Positions 34,097 through 43,227 of a DNA stretch of 64,000 nt are shown here, piece by piece; position 1 is the stretch's first letter; the number at the start of each line of letters is the position of its first letter. A program made the position numbers and the translations under genes. This stretch comes from Pedococcus cremeus (GTDB taxonomy: Bacteria > Actinomycetota > Actinomycetes > Actinomycetales > Dermatophilaceae). The stretch spans positions 336,992-400,991 of the forward strand of contig NZ_FOHB01000002.1 in assembly GCF_900111375.1 (NCBI RefSeq). The letters are read 5' to 3'. The notes beneath the pieces were generated by a model that worked only from the letters and a program-made list of their open reading frames with translations, made no database searches and was not told the origin of the DNA.

Positions 34097-34162
34097 GCCT
34101 CGTACTCAAGGCCTGGACTGGAAGGGCCCGTACTGAGAGGCCTCGTACCGAAGGCGCTCAGA
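34097..34162 (-). repeat. Degenerate 14-bp tandem repeats downstream of the DUF2795-like gene
   Basis: On the plus strand the units are GCCTCGTACTCAAG (34097-34110), 34111-34125, 34126-34139 and GCCTCGTACCGAAG (34140-34153), with a partial unit to 34162 that contains the gene's stop codon at 34158-34160. The array faces the one following the convergent sigma gene, with 82 bp between them. Confidence 0.65.
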
Positions 34163-34466
34163 CGGGCTCGGCGACCGTCCCCGTGGTGGCGTGCCCGTCG
34201 ACGTAGTCGACGACCTCGGCGAGGGAGCCGAACTGCCGGGTCCGGGGGAGGCAGGTGAGCCGCCACATGAGGTGGCTCGGCGCCCGGTGACGGATGAGCG
34301 TCGCGAGCAGCTCGTCCTGGCGCGCGGGGAAGCACGTCGGGCGCAGGACGCGGCTGAGCTGCTCGGGCCAGTGGGCCTCGTGCGTGGTCTCGCGGCGCGC
34401 CTCGCGGCGAGTCTCGTGACGGGACAGGGGTCGCGGTGTCGGCGTGGCCGGCAACGTCGCGGTCAT
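34158..34466 (-). CDS. DUF2795-like small protein
   Basis: 102 aa. A basic, Arg/Glu-rich N-terminal 35 residues (RHETRREARRETTHEA) precede a compact domain with FPARQDELLATLIRHRAPSHLMWRL and FGSLAEVVDYVDG. This resembles DUF2795, a short helical domain common in actinobacteria and thought to bind nucleic acid or protein. Start ATG 34466 behind AGAGAGGAACG. The ATG-proximal composition is good coding sequence, whereas the frame upstream of it is not. It is divergent from the conservon across 356 bp. Confidence 0.65.
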   Translation of the reverse strand: MTATLPATPTPRPLSRHETRREARRETTHEAHWPEQLSRVLRPTCFPARQDELLATLIRHRAPSHLMWRLTCLPRTRQFGSLAEVVDYVDGHATTGTVAEPV

Positions 34467-34822
34467 GGGCGTTCCTCTCTGTGCACCGGGCCTGGCGCCG
34501 GGGTGTCGGCCGCTGGCGGCGGTGCGGGCCTGTCGGTGCGCCGGAATGCCCGCTCCGGCGTCACCCGAAACCCATGCTCCGGTAAAGACTTCGGAAAATC
34601 CTGGGTCGGAGGTCCCTAGTCCTTTTGGTCGATTTGCCCCCACCAAACGTCTAGGCGGACTGCGAGGGACTGTGGCTGCTGTGGCTGGCGCTTCTATGTT
34701 TCGTTCGCTTGAGGTTTCACCCGTCGGGCCCCGGTTCGTCCCCCGAACCCCACCAGGCCCGCAGGACCCACAGGACCCACAGGCCCGCAGGACCCACCAG
34801 CACCCATCAGGAAGGTGTCGCT
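34467..34822. other. Divergent regulatory region in front of the conservon
   Basis: 356 bp without a credible gene. The stretch at 34560-34720 is noticeably AT-richer than its surroundings and should hold promoters in both directions. GTCCTTTTGGTC (34619-34630) is a near-palindrome resembling, with one extra base, the DevR/DosR-like site seen before the nar operon. Close to the conservon start are the 26-bp-period direct repeats listed separately, then AGGAAGG as ribosome-binding site. Confidence 0.5.
34755..34797 (+). repeat. 17-bp direct repeat with 26-bp period in the cvnA leader
   Basis: AGGCCCGCAGGACCCAC occurs at 34755-34771 and again at 34781-34797, with AGGACCCAC between them. The array thus reads as three or four copies of a CAGGACCCAC core. 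It lies 25-70 bp upstream of the cvnA start, probably inside the mRNA leader. Confidence 0.8.
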
Positions 34823-37800
34823 GTGACCCCAAGGCAGTCGGCTGCCGACCAGACCCCCACGGCGGCGTGGTCGTTCTCCCAGTGGCCCCTGCGCCGCAAG
34901 CTCGCCGCGGCCCTGATCGCGCCGGTGCTCCTCGCGTTCTGGCTCGGAGGCCTGCGCGTCAAGACCGAGCTCGACCAGGAGCGCACGTTCGCCCGCGCCG
35001 CCGACAGCACCCTCCTGCTGCGGCCGGTCACCGAGTTCAACCTGGCCGTGCAGCGGCTCGCGGCCTCGAGCGCCCCCGGCGGTCAGGGCCTGAAGGCGTC
35101 CGCCGGTGCCTACGACCGGGCCGTCAAGGACGTGAACCAGGCCCTGGACCAGTCATCGGTCTCCGACAGCGTCCGCCGGCGCACCGAGGAGGCCCTCGTC
35201 CTGGGCCGGGGCGTGCGCCAGGCCGCCGGTCAGAGCGGCGCGTTCTCGGTCGCCATCGACAAGTCGGCCAGCACCGCCGGCCTCGTCTCCTCGATCATCG
35301 GCGACCTGGGCCTCAACGACGTCTCCTCGGTCAAGACCCTGGTCGCGCTGCAGGACACCATCGCGGCCCAGCGGGCCATGACCGGCCAGCAGCTGAACAT
35401 CGCCAACAAGGATGACGCCAGTGGTTCGCTGAGCGCCATCAAGCTCGTGGGTGCCGAGACCTCCTTCGTCACCCGCCTCAAGGACGAGGCGACCCAGGCG
35501 AACGTCTCCGACATCCGCCAGCTGGTCAACGAGAACACCGCCCGCGGTGTCTACCTGCAGCAGAGCTCCATGACCCCCGACGAGCTCGCCGTGGTGGCGG
35601 GCGCCTTCGAGCGCAGCAACACGGCATACGGCTCCCTGCTCAACCGGCAGCTGTCCGAGTTCGAGGCCAGCCTCCGCGCGCAGGCCAGCGAGCACCGGAC
35701 CCAGGCCCTGGTCAACATCGCCCTCATCGTCCTGGCCCTGCTCGCGTCCCTCGTCATCGTGCTCGCCCTGCTCCGGTCGCTGCTCGTCCCGCTGCGCGCC
35801 GTGCGCCACGGCGCGCTCGAGATCGCCCGGCACCGCCTGCCCGACGCGGTCCGCCGCATCCGTGACGGCGAGGAGGCACCGGCGTTCCAGCCGATCCCGG
35901 TCCACACCAAGGAGGAGGTGGGCCAGCTCGCCCGCGCGGTCGACGACCTCCACCAGCAGGCCCTGACCCTGGCCGGTGAGCAGGCCCGCCTGCGCGTCCA
36001 GGTCGGGCACATGTTCGAGACGCTCTCGCGCCGCAGCACCTCGCTCATCGAGCAGCAGCTGACCCTCATCGAGCGCCTCGAGAGCGACGAGGAGGACCCG
36101 CAGCGCCTGCAGAGCCTGTTCCGCCTCGACCACCTCGCCGCCCGCATGCGGCGCAACAGCGACTCCCTGCTCGTGCTCGCCGGCACCACGACCCGTCGTG
36201 GTGGGGCGCGCTCGGTCTCGGTCGCCGACGCGGTCCGTGCGGCGGTCTCCGAGGTCGAGGAGTACCAGCGCATCGACATGCACGAGACGTCCGACGACCA
36301 CGTGCTGTCCTCGGTCGGCTCCGACCTGATCCACATGCTCGCCGAGGTCGTCGACAACGCCCTGTCGTACTCGCCGCCGACCAGCCGCGTCACCATCCGC
36401 GGCGCCCGCACCTCCGAGGGCGGCGTGCTCATCGAGATCAAGGACGCCGGCCTCGGTATGCCGCCGAACACCCTGGCGGCCCTCAACGAGCGCCTGGCCG
36501 ACGGCGGCGACATCACCACCGACACCGCACGACGCATGGGCCTGTTCGTGGTCGGCAGCCTCGCCAAGCGCCACGGCATCGGCGTGCGGCTGCGCCGCAA
36601 CGACGACGTGGGCCAGAGCGGCATCACCGTGTCGGTGCACCTGCCCGGTGTCCTGCTCGCCGACCGTCCGTCCAAGAAGAAGCCGGCGGTGCCCCTCGCC
36701 GGCCAGGTCAACGGCTCTGCCGCACCGGCCGCGGCCCCCGTGCAGCCGAACGGCCACACCGCGAGCCCGTCGTCCCCGGCCGCGCCGCCTGCTCCTCCCG
36801 CCGCACCGCCGGTGACCAACGGCGAGCCGGTCAGGGGCCCGGGCGGGCTGCCCGTCCGCAGGCCGATGGCCAGCGGCGTCGGCGAGCACACCAGCACCGG
36901 ATCTGCCCCGGCTGGCCCGTCCGCCTCGGGCACCCCGGCGGGCGAGGCGACCTCCCGGGCCGAGGCCACCGCCCGGACCTTCAAGGGGATGACCTCGCGC
37001 CGTGGCGCGGTGTCGCGCCCTGCAGGGGCCGACGAGCCGGCGCGACCGACTCCGCCCCCGGCGACCCCCGCTGACAGCGCCCCCGCCGAGAGCGCCCCGG
37101 CCGGCAAGCCGGCGGCCGCCCGTGCCGCCGAGCCTGCCCCGGCGCCGGTCCCCGAGCCCGCCGCCGAGCCGGTGAGCGAGGGGCCGCGCACCACGACCGG
37201 GCTGCCGATGCGCCGTCCGATGGCGACCGGAATCACCGAGCACACCGGCACCCCGGCCACCCGCGCCGAGGCAGCCGCCGAGGCCGCGAACGACGGCAAG
37301 CGCAGCTGGTTGCGCCTGCCGTCGCGCAGGAGCGACGGCGACGAGCCCAAGGCCAAGGGCCGGGGTCGTGGCAAGGAGGCGGCGGCAGCCGAGGCGGAGG
37401 CCGAGGAAGAGCACCGTATGCCGGCGAACCTCACCGCCTGGCTCGACCACCGTGCCAAGCTCGCCGAGGCGCGCGCCAAGGCCACCGAGGACGAGGCCGC
37501 CGGGGAGTCCGCCGACCGCGACCAGCCGGCGACCGACACCGCGAGTGAGCAGGCCACCGAGCCGGCCGTCATGGCCGACACCGCTGCGACGGTGACCGAG
37601 CCCGCCGTCGCTGTCGCTGAGCCTGCTGAGGCTGCTGAGGCCGGCCAGGAGCCGGCCGTGCCGTCCGCCACCGAGTCGGCCCCCGCTCCCGCTCCGGTCG
37701 AGGAGCAGGTGGCGGCCCTGCCGGCACGCGCTGCCGAGCCGGTGCAGGAGCCGGTGTACCGCGACGCCGGGTTCAGCGCCGCCGCGGCCGCGATGGCACC

Positions 37801-38338
37801 CACCGACCAGCCCTTCACGCCGTTCAACGCCTTCGGCACGCCGCAGCCCACCGCTGCGCAGCCGGTCGCGCAGGTGGCGCAGGAGCCGCCGGCTCCGACG
37901 GAGGCCGAGACCCTCGAGACCGGCCTGCCGCGACGCCAGCCCGGTGCCTCGGGGATCAGCCCGGCCGACTCGTCCCACGAGGACACCCCGATCTTCCGGG
38001 CCATGGGATCGTCATGGCTTGCCAACACCGATGGAGGACAAGTGGATTCGTCCTGGTCGCCCGCTGCTGCCGCCGGCGCTCCGTCGGCGGGGGCAGGCAT
38101 CGAGGGCACCCAGCCGGAGTCGACCGTGACAGGCCTGCCGGTGCGCCGGCCGGGCCAGAGCGGCGCACCCGGCACCGACCCGGCCGCCGAGGGCGGACCG
38201 ACGTCGACACGTGGAGGCCGCGACCCGGAGTCGATCCGGCGCAGCCTCAACCGCCACCAGACGGGTGTGAGCTCGGCTCGCTCCCAGACCCCGCTGAACG
38301 GAACCCCCGACCGAGAGGAAGCCGATGTTCCCCACTGA
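34823..38338 (+). CDS. cvnA: Conservon sensor histidine kinase (nitrate/nitrite-sensor-like) with long disordered tail
   Basis: 1171 aa. Membrane helix at about residues 24-42, extracellular all-helical NIT-like sensor domain (about 45-305), second helix (about 305-325), HAMP, then a kinase core: phosphoacceptor-like [12 protein letters not shown]-box [14 protein letters not shown]1 [10 protein letters not shown] and G2 [16 protein letters not shown]. Residues about 640-1171 are disordered Pro/Ala/Glu-rich sequence with four copies of a TGLPxRRPxxSG motif (near 674, 792, 1032 and 1102), comparable to the GLPRR motifs of streptomycete CvnA tails. GTG 34823 follows AGGAAGG. It overlaps cvnB by 14 bp. 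Confidence 0.92.
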   Translation: MTPRQSAADQTPTAAWSFSQWPLRRKLAAALIAPVLLAFWLGGLRVKTELDQERTFARAADSTLLLRPVTEFNLAVQRLAASSAPGGQGLKASAGAYDRAVKDVNQALDQSSVSDSVRRRTEEALVLGRGVRQAAGQSGAFSVAIDKSASTAGLVSSIIGDLGLNDVSSVKTLVALQDTIAAQRAMTGQQLNIANKDDASGSLSAIKLVGAETSFVTRLKDEATQANVSDIRQLVNENTARGVYLQQSSMTPDELAVVAGAFERSNTAYGSLLNRQLSEFEASLRAQASEHRTQALVNIALIVLALLASLVIVLALLRSLLVPLRAVRHGALEIARHRLPDAVRRIRDGEEAPAFQPIPVHTKEEVGQLARAVDDLHQQALTLAGEQARLRVQVGHMFETLSRRSTSLIEQQLTLIERLESDEEDPQRLQSLFRLDHLAARMRRNSDSLLVLAGTTTRRGGARSVSVADAVRAAVSEVEEYQRIDMHETSDDHVLSSVGSDLIHMLAEVVDNALSYSPPTSRVTIRGARTSEGGVLIEIKDAGLGMPPNTLAALNERLADGGDITTDTARRMGLFVVGSLAKRHGIGVRLRRNDDVGQSGITVSVHLPGVLLADRPSKKKPAVPLAGQVNGSAAPAAAPVQPNGHTASPSSPAAPPAPPAAPPVTNGEPVRGPGGLPVRRPMASGVGEHTSTGSAPAGPSASGTPAGEATSRAEATARTFKGMTSRRGAVSRPAGADEPARPTPPPATPADSAPAESAPAGKPAAARAAEPAPAPVPEPAAEPVSEGPRTTTGLPMRRPMATGITEHTGTPATRAEAAAEAANDGKRSWLRLPSRRSDGDEPKAKGRGRGKEAAAAEAEAEEEHRMPANLTAWLDHRAKLAEARAKATEDEAAGESADRDQPATDTASEQATEPAVMADTAATVTEPAVAVAEPAEAAEAGQEPAVPSATESAPAPAPVEEQVAALPARAAEPVQEPVYRDAGFSAAAAAMAPTDQPFTPFNAFGTPQPTAAQPVAQVAQEPPAPTEAETLETGLPRRQPGASGISPADSSHEDTPIFRAMGSSWLANTDGGQVDSSWSPAAAAGAPSAGAGIEGTQPESTVTGLPVRRPGQSGAPGTDPAAEGGPTSTRGGRDPESIRRSLNRHQTGVSSARSQTPLNGTPDREEADVPH

Positions 38339-38744
38339 GACCGCAGCCCAGACGCAGGGCCAGTACGACTGGCTCGTGTCGAAGTTCGCTGCCGAGACCC
38401 CCGGGGTCTCGCACGCGATCCTCGTCTCGGCCGACGGCCTGCCCATGGCTGCCAGCGAGCAGCTGCCGGCCGACCGCGCCGAGCAGATGGCCGCCGTGGC
38501 CTCCGGCATGGCCAGCCTGGCAGCAGGTGCAGCCCGGCTGTTCGAGGGTGGCACGGTGCTCCAGTCCGTCATCGAGATGGAGCTCGGGTACCTGCTCCTC
38601 ATGAGCGTCGGTGACGGCTCGCACCTCGCCGCGCTCACCGGCACCGACTCGGACATCGGCCAGGTCGGTTACGAGATGGCGGTCCTCGTCGACCGGGTCG
38701 GGCGGATGATCGACGCATCCGCCCGGTCGAACATGTCGGGGTAG
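38325..38744 (+). CDS. cvnB: Conservon roadblock/LC7 protein
   Basis: 139 aa Roadblock/LC7 fold ([28 protein letters not shown], then [15 protein letters not shown]). In conservons and MglB-type systems such dimers bind and regulate the partner Ras-like GTPase. It starts within the cvnA 3' end (14-bp overlap) and is followed 3 bp later by cvnC. It likely acts at the membrane with CvnA and CvnD in a signal complex resembling eukaryotic G-protein coupling. Confidence 0.94.
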   Translation: MFPTETAAQTQGQYDWLVSKFAAETPGVSHAILVSADGLPMAASEQLPADRAEQMAAVASGMASLAAGAARLFEGGTVLQSVIEMELGYLLLMSVGDGSHLAALTGTDSDIGQVGYEMAVLVDRVGRMIDASARSNMSG

Positions 38745-38747
38745 GCC

Positions 38748-39119
38748 ATGACGCCCGAGGACATCATCGAGCCGAAGGGTCCGAACCTGGTCAGGCCCTA
38801 CTTCCTGACCGCGGGGCGCACCCAGGCCGCCGTCGAGCTGCCGATCGAGGCGACGCTCGTCCTGCAGCCCTCCGCGCGCGAGCGGACCTGGCCGGCCGGC
38901 GACATGGCCGGACGGATCATCGCACTGTGCGCCGAACCCCAGTCCGTCGCGGAGATCTCGGCCAAGCTGTCGGTCCCGCTCGGCGTCGCCCGGGTGCTCA
39001 TCGGTGACCTCGTCGCCGCCGGCCACCTGCGCACCCAGGCCACCCTCACCGAGAACAGCTCCACCGACGAACGTCGTGACCTCATCGAAAGGACCCTCAG
39101 TGGACTTCGCGCCCTCTAG
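38748..39119 (+). CDS. cvnC: Conservon DUF742 protein
   Basis: 123 aa DUF742. The N-terminal RPYFLTAGRTQ block is the family hallmark, followed by a winged-helix-like C-terminal half (AEISAKLSVPLGVARVLIGDLVAAGHL). Its biochemical role in conservons is unsettled; association with the kinase and GTPase is likely. It sits 3 bp after cvnB and overlaps cvnD by 20 bp, so the operon is tightly coupled. Confidence 0.93.
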   Translation: MTPEDIIEPKGPNLVRPYFLTAGRTQAAVELPIEATLVLQPSARERTWPAGDMAGRIIALCAEPQSVAEISAKLSVPLGVARVLIGDLVAAGHLRTQATLTENSSTDERRDLIERTLSGLRAL

Positions 39120-39684
39120 CCGCTCCAGTGCCTCGACGAAGATCGTCGTGGCGGGCGGATTCGGCGTCGGCAAAACCACCTTCGTGGGCACCGTCTCCGA
39201 GATCGACCCCCTGCGCACCGAGGCCCTCGTGACGAACGTGTCGGAGGGTGTCGACGACATCGAGCAGGTGCAGTCCAAGACCTCCACCACCGTGGCGATG
39301 GACTTCGGCCGCATCACCCTCTCCGAGGACCTCGTCCTCTACCTCTTCGGCACCCCGGGCCAGCGCCGCTTCTGGTTCATGTGGGACGACCTGGTCAAGG
39401 GCGCCATCGGGGCGATCGTCCTGGTCGACACCCGCCGGCTCGACGACAGCTTCGCCGCCGTCGACTACTTCGAGGCCCGCAAGCTGCCGTTCATCGTGGC
39501 GGTCAACGAGTTCGACGGCGCCCAGCGCTTCGGCCTCGAGGACATCCGGGAGGCCCTGGCCATCTCGGCGCACGTGCCGATGATGACGGTGGACGCCCGC
39601 CACAGGGAGTCCGCCAAGGACGCCCTCGTGCGCATCACCGAGTTCGCGCTGCTCCAGCTCGCGGCGCCGGCAGCCACCCGCTGA
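39100..39684 (+). CDS. cvnD: Conservon small GTPase
   Basis: 194 aa Ras-like fold. The P-loop is GGFGVGKTT near residue 20. G3 is the modified FGTPGQRRF (TPGQ in place of DxxG, as is normal for this family), and the NEFD block near 130 stands for the N/TKxD guanine motif. It cycles between GTP and GDP under control of CvnB. GTG 39100 follows GAAAGGA; the start lies inside the cvnC 3' end. It is followed by a strong hairpin terminator, marking the operon end. Confidence 0.94.
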   Translation: MDFAPSSRSSASTKIVVAGGFGVGKTTFVGTVSEIDPLRTEALVTNVSEGVDDIEQVQSKTSTTVAMDFGRITLSEDLVLYLFGTPGQRRFWFMWDDLVKGAIGAIVLVDTRRLDDSFAAVDYFEARKLPFIVAVNEFDGAQRFGLEDIREALAISAHVPMMTVDARHRESAKDALVRITEFALLQLAAPAATR

Positions 39685-39711
39685 CCGGCTCACCCCTCCG
39701 CGAGCGCCGCC

Positions 39712-39747
39712 GCTGTCGCCCGGGCCGTCCTCGGCCCGGGCGACAGC
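39712..39747 (+). terminator. Terminator hairpin of the conservon operon
   Basis: A perfect 15-bp stem, 39712-39726 against 39733-39747 (GCTGTCGCCCGGGCC and its complement), closes a 6-nt loop. It begins 28 bp after the cvnD stop codon. No U-run follows, but the stem is the most stable in the window. Confidence 0.8.
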
Positions 39748-39963
39748 TGTGTCCGTGAGCGGTTGTGTAGGTGGCCCGGTCCGGCGCACCGGAGGACGGC
39801 CCCACCCGTCGCGCGCCGGAACTTGCCCCGAAGGCCCGGGTTGGGTCAGTCTTCTCCTGCCAGGCCAACTGCGTGGGCGCGGACTCGCGTGCACGCCCTG
39901 GCGGGTTCAAGACACGGACCGCACCCGATGAGCGGGCCGGTCTGCCCGCGGAGAGGACTCCTG

Positions 39964-40242
39964 GTGAGCGCCGACGCGACGCCTGAGCCGGTCGCACAGC
40001 CCAGCGTGACGATCCACGAGGACCCGGTGGTCGAGCAGGCCAAGGGCATCCTGGCGGTCATGTTCGCCATCACCCCCGGGGAGGCCCTGCTGGTCATGCG
40101 GGCCTTCGCCGGAGCCGAGTTCCCGACGCTGGGCGAGCTCGCGGCCCACGTCGTCGCCGTGGCGACCGAGCCCCCGGGCGGCCCCGACGTCGCCCGGCAT
40201 CGGCTGACCCTCCTGCTGTTCGCCGAGGGCGGCGCCCCCTAG
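39964..40242 (+). CDS. Short ANTAR-like protein without a sensor domain
   Basis: 92 aa. Residues about 20-75 match an ANTAR core (EQAKGILAVMFAITPGEALLVMRAFA, then LGELAAHVVAVA), the RNA-hairpin-binding module of antiterminators. The usual PAS, GAF or receiver sensor is missing. The GTG at 39964 follows AGAGGACT; ATG 39928 is an alternative adding 12 residues. It is a monocistronic gene after the conservon terminator. It may be constitutive, may pair with another sensor, or may be a degenerate relic of a longer gene. Confidence 0.65.
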   Translation: MSADATPEPVAQPSVTIHEDPVVEQAKGILAVMFAITPGEALLVMRAFAGAEFPTLGELAAHVVAVATEPPGGPDVARHRLTLLLFAEGGAP

Positions 40243-40280
40243 GTCGAGGCCCGTTCGGCGCCGTCAGGCCCGCCTCGTCG

Positions 40281-40931
40281 TCAGCCGGCGAGCACCACGA
40301 CCAGGGTGCGGGGGCCGTGCACGCCCTCCACGCGGCTCAGCTCGATGTCGCTGGTGGCCGACGGGCCGCTGACGAATGTCAGCGGGCGGGTGGGGTCGAG
40401 GCGCCCGAGCGCCTCCGGCACCGTCTGGACGACGTCGGCGACGCGTACGACGACCACGTGGGTGTCGGGTACCAGCGTGATCGCGCGTCGCCCGCACAGC
40501 GGGCCGCCGTCGAGGACGATGGTGCCGGTCTCGGCGACGGCGACCGCCGAGCCGGTGACCACGGCGCCCGTGCGGTCGAGCTGCCGCGGCGTGGCCGACC
40601 CGTCGTCGAGCCGGTGCTCCGGTATGCCGTGCAGCCAGTCCGCGGGCACGCCCGGTGCCGCGATGGCGTCCCGAACCCCCTGTGCGGCAAGGGCTTCAGC
40701 GACGGCCACACCGATCTCACGGTCGTCGGCGCCGGTGCGCGCCACGGTGGCGCGGTAGTCCTCGAGGCGGTCGACCAGGAGGTCGACGAGCTCGGGCGAC
40801 CCGGCGGCATACGCACCCTCGCGGCGGTAGGTGCGCGGCACGGTGGGCACGGTGGGGTCGTCGCCCAGCGCGCCGCGCAGCCGGGCTAGCACGACGTCGC
40901 GGGCCGCCTGGTGCGCGTTGTCCGTGGTCAC
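40281..40931 (-). CDS. lutC: LUD-domain lactate utilisation protein LutC
   Basis: 216 aa LUD fold. Family marks are AVAVAETGTIVLDGG and RRAITLVPDTHVVVV in the C-terminal half and LTFVSGPSATSDIELSRVEGVHGP near the end. With LutA and LutB it forms the Fe-S lactate oxidation complex that turns L-lactate into pyruvate. GTG 40931 overlaps the lutB stop codon (GTGA). It is the last gene of the leftward lutABC operon. Confidence 0.93.
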   Translation of the reverse strand: MTTDNAHQAARDVVLARLRGALGDDPTVPTVPRTYRREGAYAAGSPELVDLLVDRLEDYRATVARTGADDREIGVAVAEALAAQGVRDAIAAPGVPADWLHGIPEHRLDDGSATPRQLDRTGAVVTGSAVAVAETGTIVLDGGPLCGRRAITLVPDTHVVVVRVADVVQTVPEALGRLDPTRPLTFVSGPSATSDIELSRVEGVHGPRTLVVVLAG

Positions 40932-42436
40932 GACCGGGCTCCACGGGTGCGGCTCCACCAGTCGCGGAACGTCTCGGCCGGGGGAGCGGGCACGTCGCGG
41001 GAGGCGGTCCACCCGTTCAGCGGCGGCGGCAGCGGGAGCACCGGCTTCCCCTTCCGTATGCCGCGGCGTGCGACGGTGGCGGCGCGGCCCGCGGCGGCGA
41101 ACCGGTCGGCGTCACGCATGACCCAGGCGGCGGCCCGCATGGCCGCGGCCTCGGGGGTGGGGAGGCGGTGCTTCTCGGCGTGGGCCTCGGTGTGCTCCGC
41201 GCGCAGCTGGACGAGCAGCTCGGGAATGTTGATCTTCACCGGGCAGACGTCGTAGCAGGCCCCGCACAGCGACGACGCGTACGGCAGCGAGTCGTTGGGG
41301 TCGTCGCCGCCGGTCAGGCCGGTGAGCTGGGGGGTGAGCACGGCACCGATCGGGCCGGGGTAGACCGAGCCGTAGGCGTGGCCGCCGGTGCGCTCGTAGA
41401 CGGGGCAGACGTTCAGGCAGGCCGAGCAGCGGATGCAGTGCAGGGCCGAGCGCCCGGCCTCGTCGGCCAGCGCCCGGGAGCGTCCGTTGTCGAGCAGGAC
41501 GAGGTGGAACTCCGACGGCCCGTCGCCGGGCGTGACGCCGGTCCAGGTCGAGGTGTAGGGGTTCATCCGCTCACCGGTCGAGGAGCGGGGGAGCAGCTGG
41601 AGGAAGACCTCGAGGTCCGACCACGTGGGCACGACCTTCTCGACGCCCATCACGGTGATCAGGGTCTGGGGCAGGGTCAGGCACATGCGCCCGTTGCCCT
41701 CGGACTCGACCACGGTGAGGGTCCCGGTGTCGGCCACGGCGAAGTTCGCCCCCGACACGGCGACCCTGGCGCGCAGGAACGCCTCGCGCAGGTGGGCCCG
41801 GGCGGCCGCGGCCAGCACCGCCGGCTCGTCGGTCAGGGCACCGGTGTCGACGCCGGGCATCCGCTGGGCGAAGATCTCGCGGATCTCGGCCCTGCCGCGG
41901 TGGATCGCGGGCACCAGGATGTGCGACGGCTTGTCGCCGGCGAGCTGCACGATGAGCTCGGCGAGGTCGGTCTCCAGGGCGGTGATCCCGGCGGCCTCCA
42001 GCGCCTCGTTGAGCCCGATCTCGGCGGTGGCCATCGACTTGACCTTGACGACCTCGTCGGCGCCGGTGGTCCGCACCAGGTCGGTGACGACCGCGTTGGC
42101 CTCGGCGGCGTCGCGGGCCCAGTGCACCTGTCCGCCCCGGGCGACGACGTTGGCCTCGAGCTGTTCGAGGAGCTCGGGCAGCCGCGCCATCGTGGCGGCC
42201 TTGATGGCGGACCCGGCTTCGCGCAGCGCCTCCCAGTCGGGCACCTCCTCCACCACGGCAGCACGTTTGGCCCGGATCGTGGAGGTGGCGTGGGCGAGGT
42301 TGGCGCGCAGCCGGGAGTTGCCGAGCGCCGACCGGGCCGCCGCGGGGAACGGGCGGTCGCCGGTGAGCTGGCCGACGGCCGGGTCCGCAGGCGGACCGGG
42401 CACCCGGCCACGCGGCATACCGAGGAAGGTGCTCAC
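40928..42436 (-). CDS. lutB: Iron-sulfur lactate utilisation protein LutB
   Basis: 502 aa. The N-terminal LUD part contains the block VSGANFAVADTGTLTVVESEGN. The C-terminal ferredoxin-like part carries two [4Fe-4S] motifs, CIRCSACLNVCPVY and CGACYDVCPVKI. It is the electron-transfer subunit of lactate dehydrogenase LutABC. GTG 42436 overlaps the lutA stop codon by 4 bp. Length and motif order agree with Bacillus LutB. Confidence 0.95.
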   Translation of the reverse strand: MSTFLGMPRGRVPGPPADPAVGQLTGDRPFPAAARSALGNSRLRANLAHATSTIRAKRAAVVEEVPDWEALREAGSAIKAATMARLPELLEQLEANVVARGGQVHWARDAAEANAVVTDLVRTTGADEVVKVKSMATAEIGLNEALEAAGITALETDLAELIVQLAGDKPSHILVPAIHRGRAEIREIFAQRMPGVDTGALTDEPAVLAAAARAHLREAFLRARVAVSGANFAVADTGTLTVVESEGNGRMCLTLPQTLITVMGVEKVVPTWSDLEVFLQLLPRSSTGERMNPYTSTWTGVTPGDGPSEFHLVLLDNGRSRALADEAGRSALHCIRCSACLNVCPVYERTGGHAYGSVYPGPIGAVLTPQLTGLTGGDDPNDSLPYASSLCGACYDVCPVKINIPELLVQLRAEHTEAHAEKHRLPTPEAAAMRAAAWVMRDADRFAAAGRAATVARRGIRKGKPVLPLPPPLNGWTASRDVPAPPAETFRDWWSRTRGARS

Positions 42437-43176
42437 GACCGGCTCGCCAGGATCTCGGCGAGGTGCACCGGACGCACCCCGGTGCGCAGGCGGGACAGCC
42501 CACCGCCGATGTGCATGAGGCAGGACGCGTCACCGGCGGTGACCACCTCGGCGCCGGTGCCCAGCACGGCGGTCATCTTGTCGGCGAGCATGGCCGTGGA
42601 GGTGTCGGCGTTCTTCACCGAGAACGTGCCCCCGAATCCGCAGCACGAGTCGGCCGCCGGCAGCTCGACGAGGTCGATGCCGCGCACGTGGCGCAGCAGC
42701 TGCAGCGGGCGGTCGCCCACCCGAAGCATGCGCAGGGAGTGGCAGGTGGGGTGGTAGGTGACCCGGTGCGGGTACGACGCACCGACGTCGGTGACACCCA
42801 ACACGTCGACGAGGAGCTCGGACAGCTCGTAGGTGCGAGCCGCCACCACCTCGGCGCGGGTGGCGAGAGCCTCGTTGCCGGCCCGGCGGGCGAGCATCGC
42901 GTGCTGGTGGCGCACCGACCCGGCGCACGACCCGGAGGGGGCCACGACCGCCTCGCAGCCGTCGGCCAGCGCCTGCTCGAAGACCTCGACGTGGTGGCGC
43001 ACCAGCCCCACGGCGTCGTGCTGGTAGCCGGTGTTGGTGTGCATCTGGCCGCAGCAGGTCTGTTCCGCCGGGAAGACCACCTCGTGGCCGAGGCCCTCGA
43101 GCACGGCGACGGTCGCCTTGCCGACGTCGGGGAACAGCACGTCGCCGAGGCAGGTCACGAACAGCGCGATCCGCAT
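42433..43176 (-). CDS. lutA: Lactate utilisation protein LutA (CCG-domain)
   Basis: 247 aa with two cysteine-rich CCG domains: EQTCCGQMH near residue 40 and DSCCGFGGTFS near 185, plus PSGSCAGSVR and HPTCHSLR ligands. These bind a noncubane or heterodisulfide-type [4Fe-4S] cluster. It is the first gene of lutABC. Start ATG 43176. No GntR-type LutR regulator is seen nearby. Confidence 0.95.
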   Translation of the reverse strand: MRIALFVTCLGDVLFPDVGKATVAVLEGLGHEVVFPAEQTCCGQMHTNTGYQHDAVGLVRHHVEVFEQALADGCEAVVAPSGSCAGSVRHQHAMLARRAGNEALATRAEVVAARTYELSELLVDVLGVTDVGASYPHRVTYHPTCHSLRMLRVGDRPLQLLRHVRGIDLVELPAADSCCGFGGTFSVKNADTSTAMLADKMTAVLGTGAEVVTAGDASCLMHIGGGLSRLRTGVRPVHLAEILASRS

Positions 43177-43227
43177 GGCCCTCCCTTACCCGTCGGTGCC
43201 TCTCGGCAACCTACCGCGCGGTCCTGC

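Noticed and set aside
35153-38250. Two long antisense frames across cvnA on the minus strand
   Set aside because: They mirror the Pro/Ala-rich, high-GC codons of the cvnA tail and have no start signals or recognisable domains.
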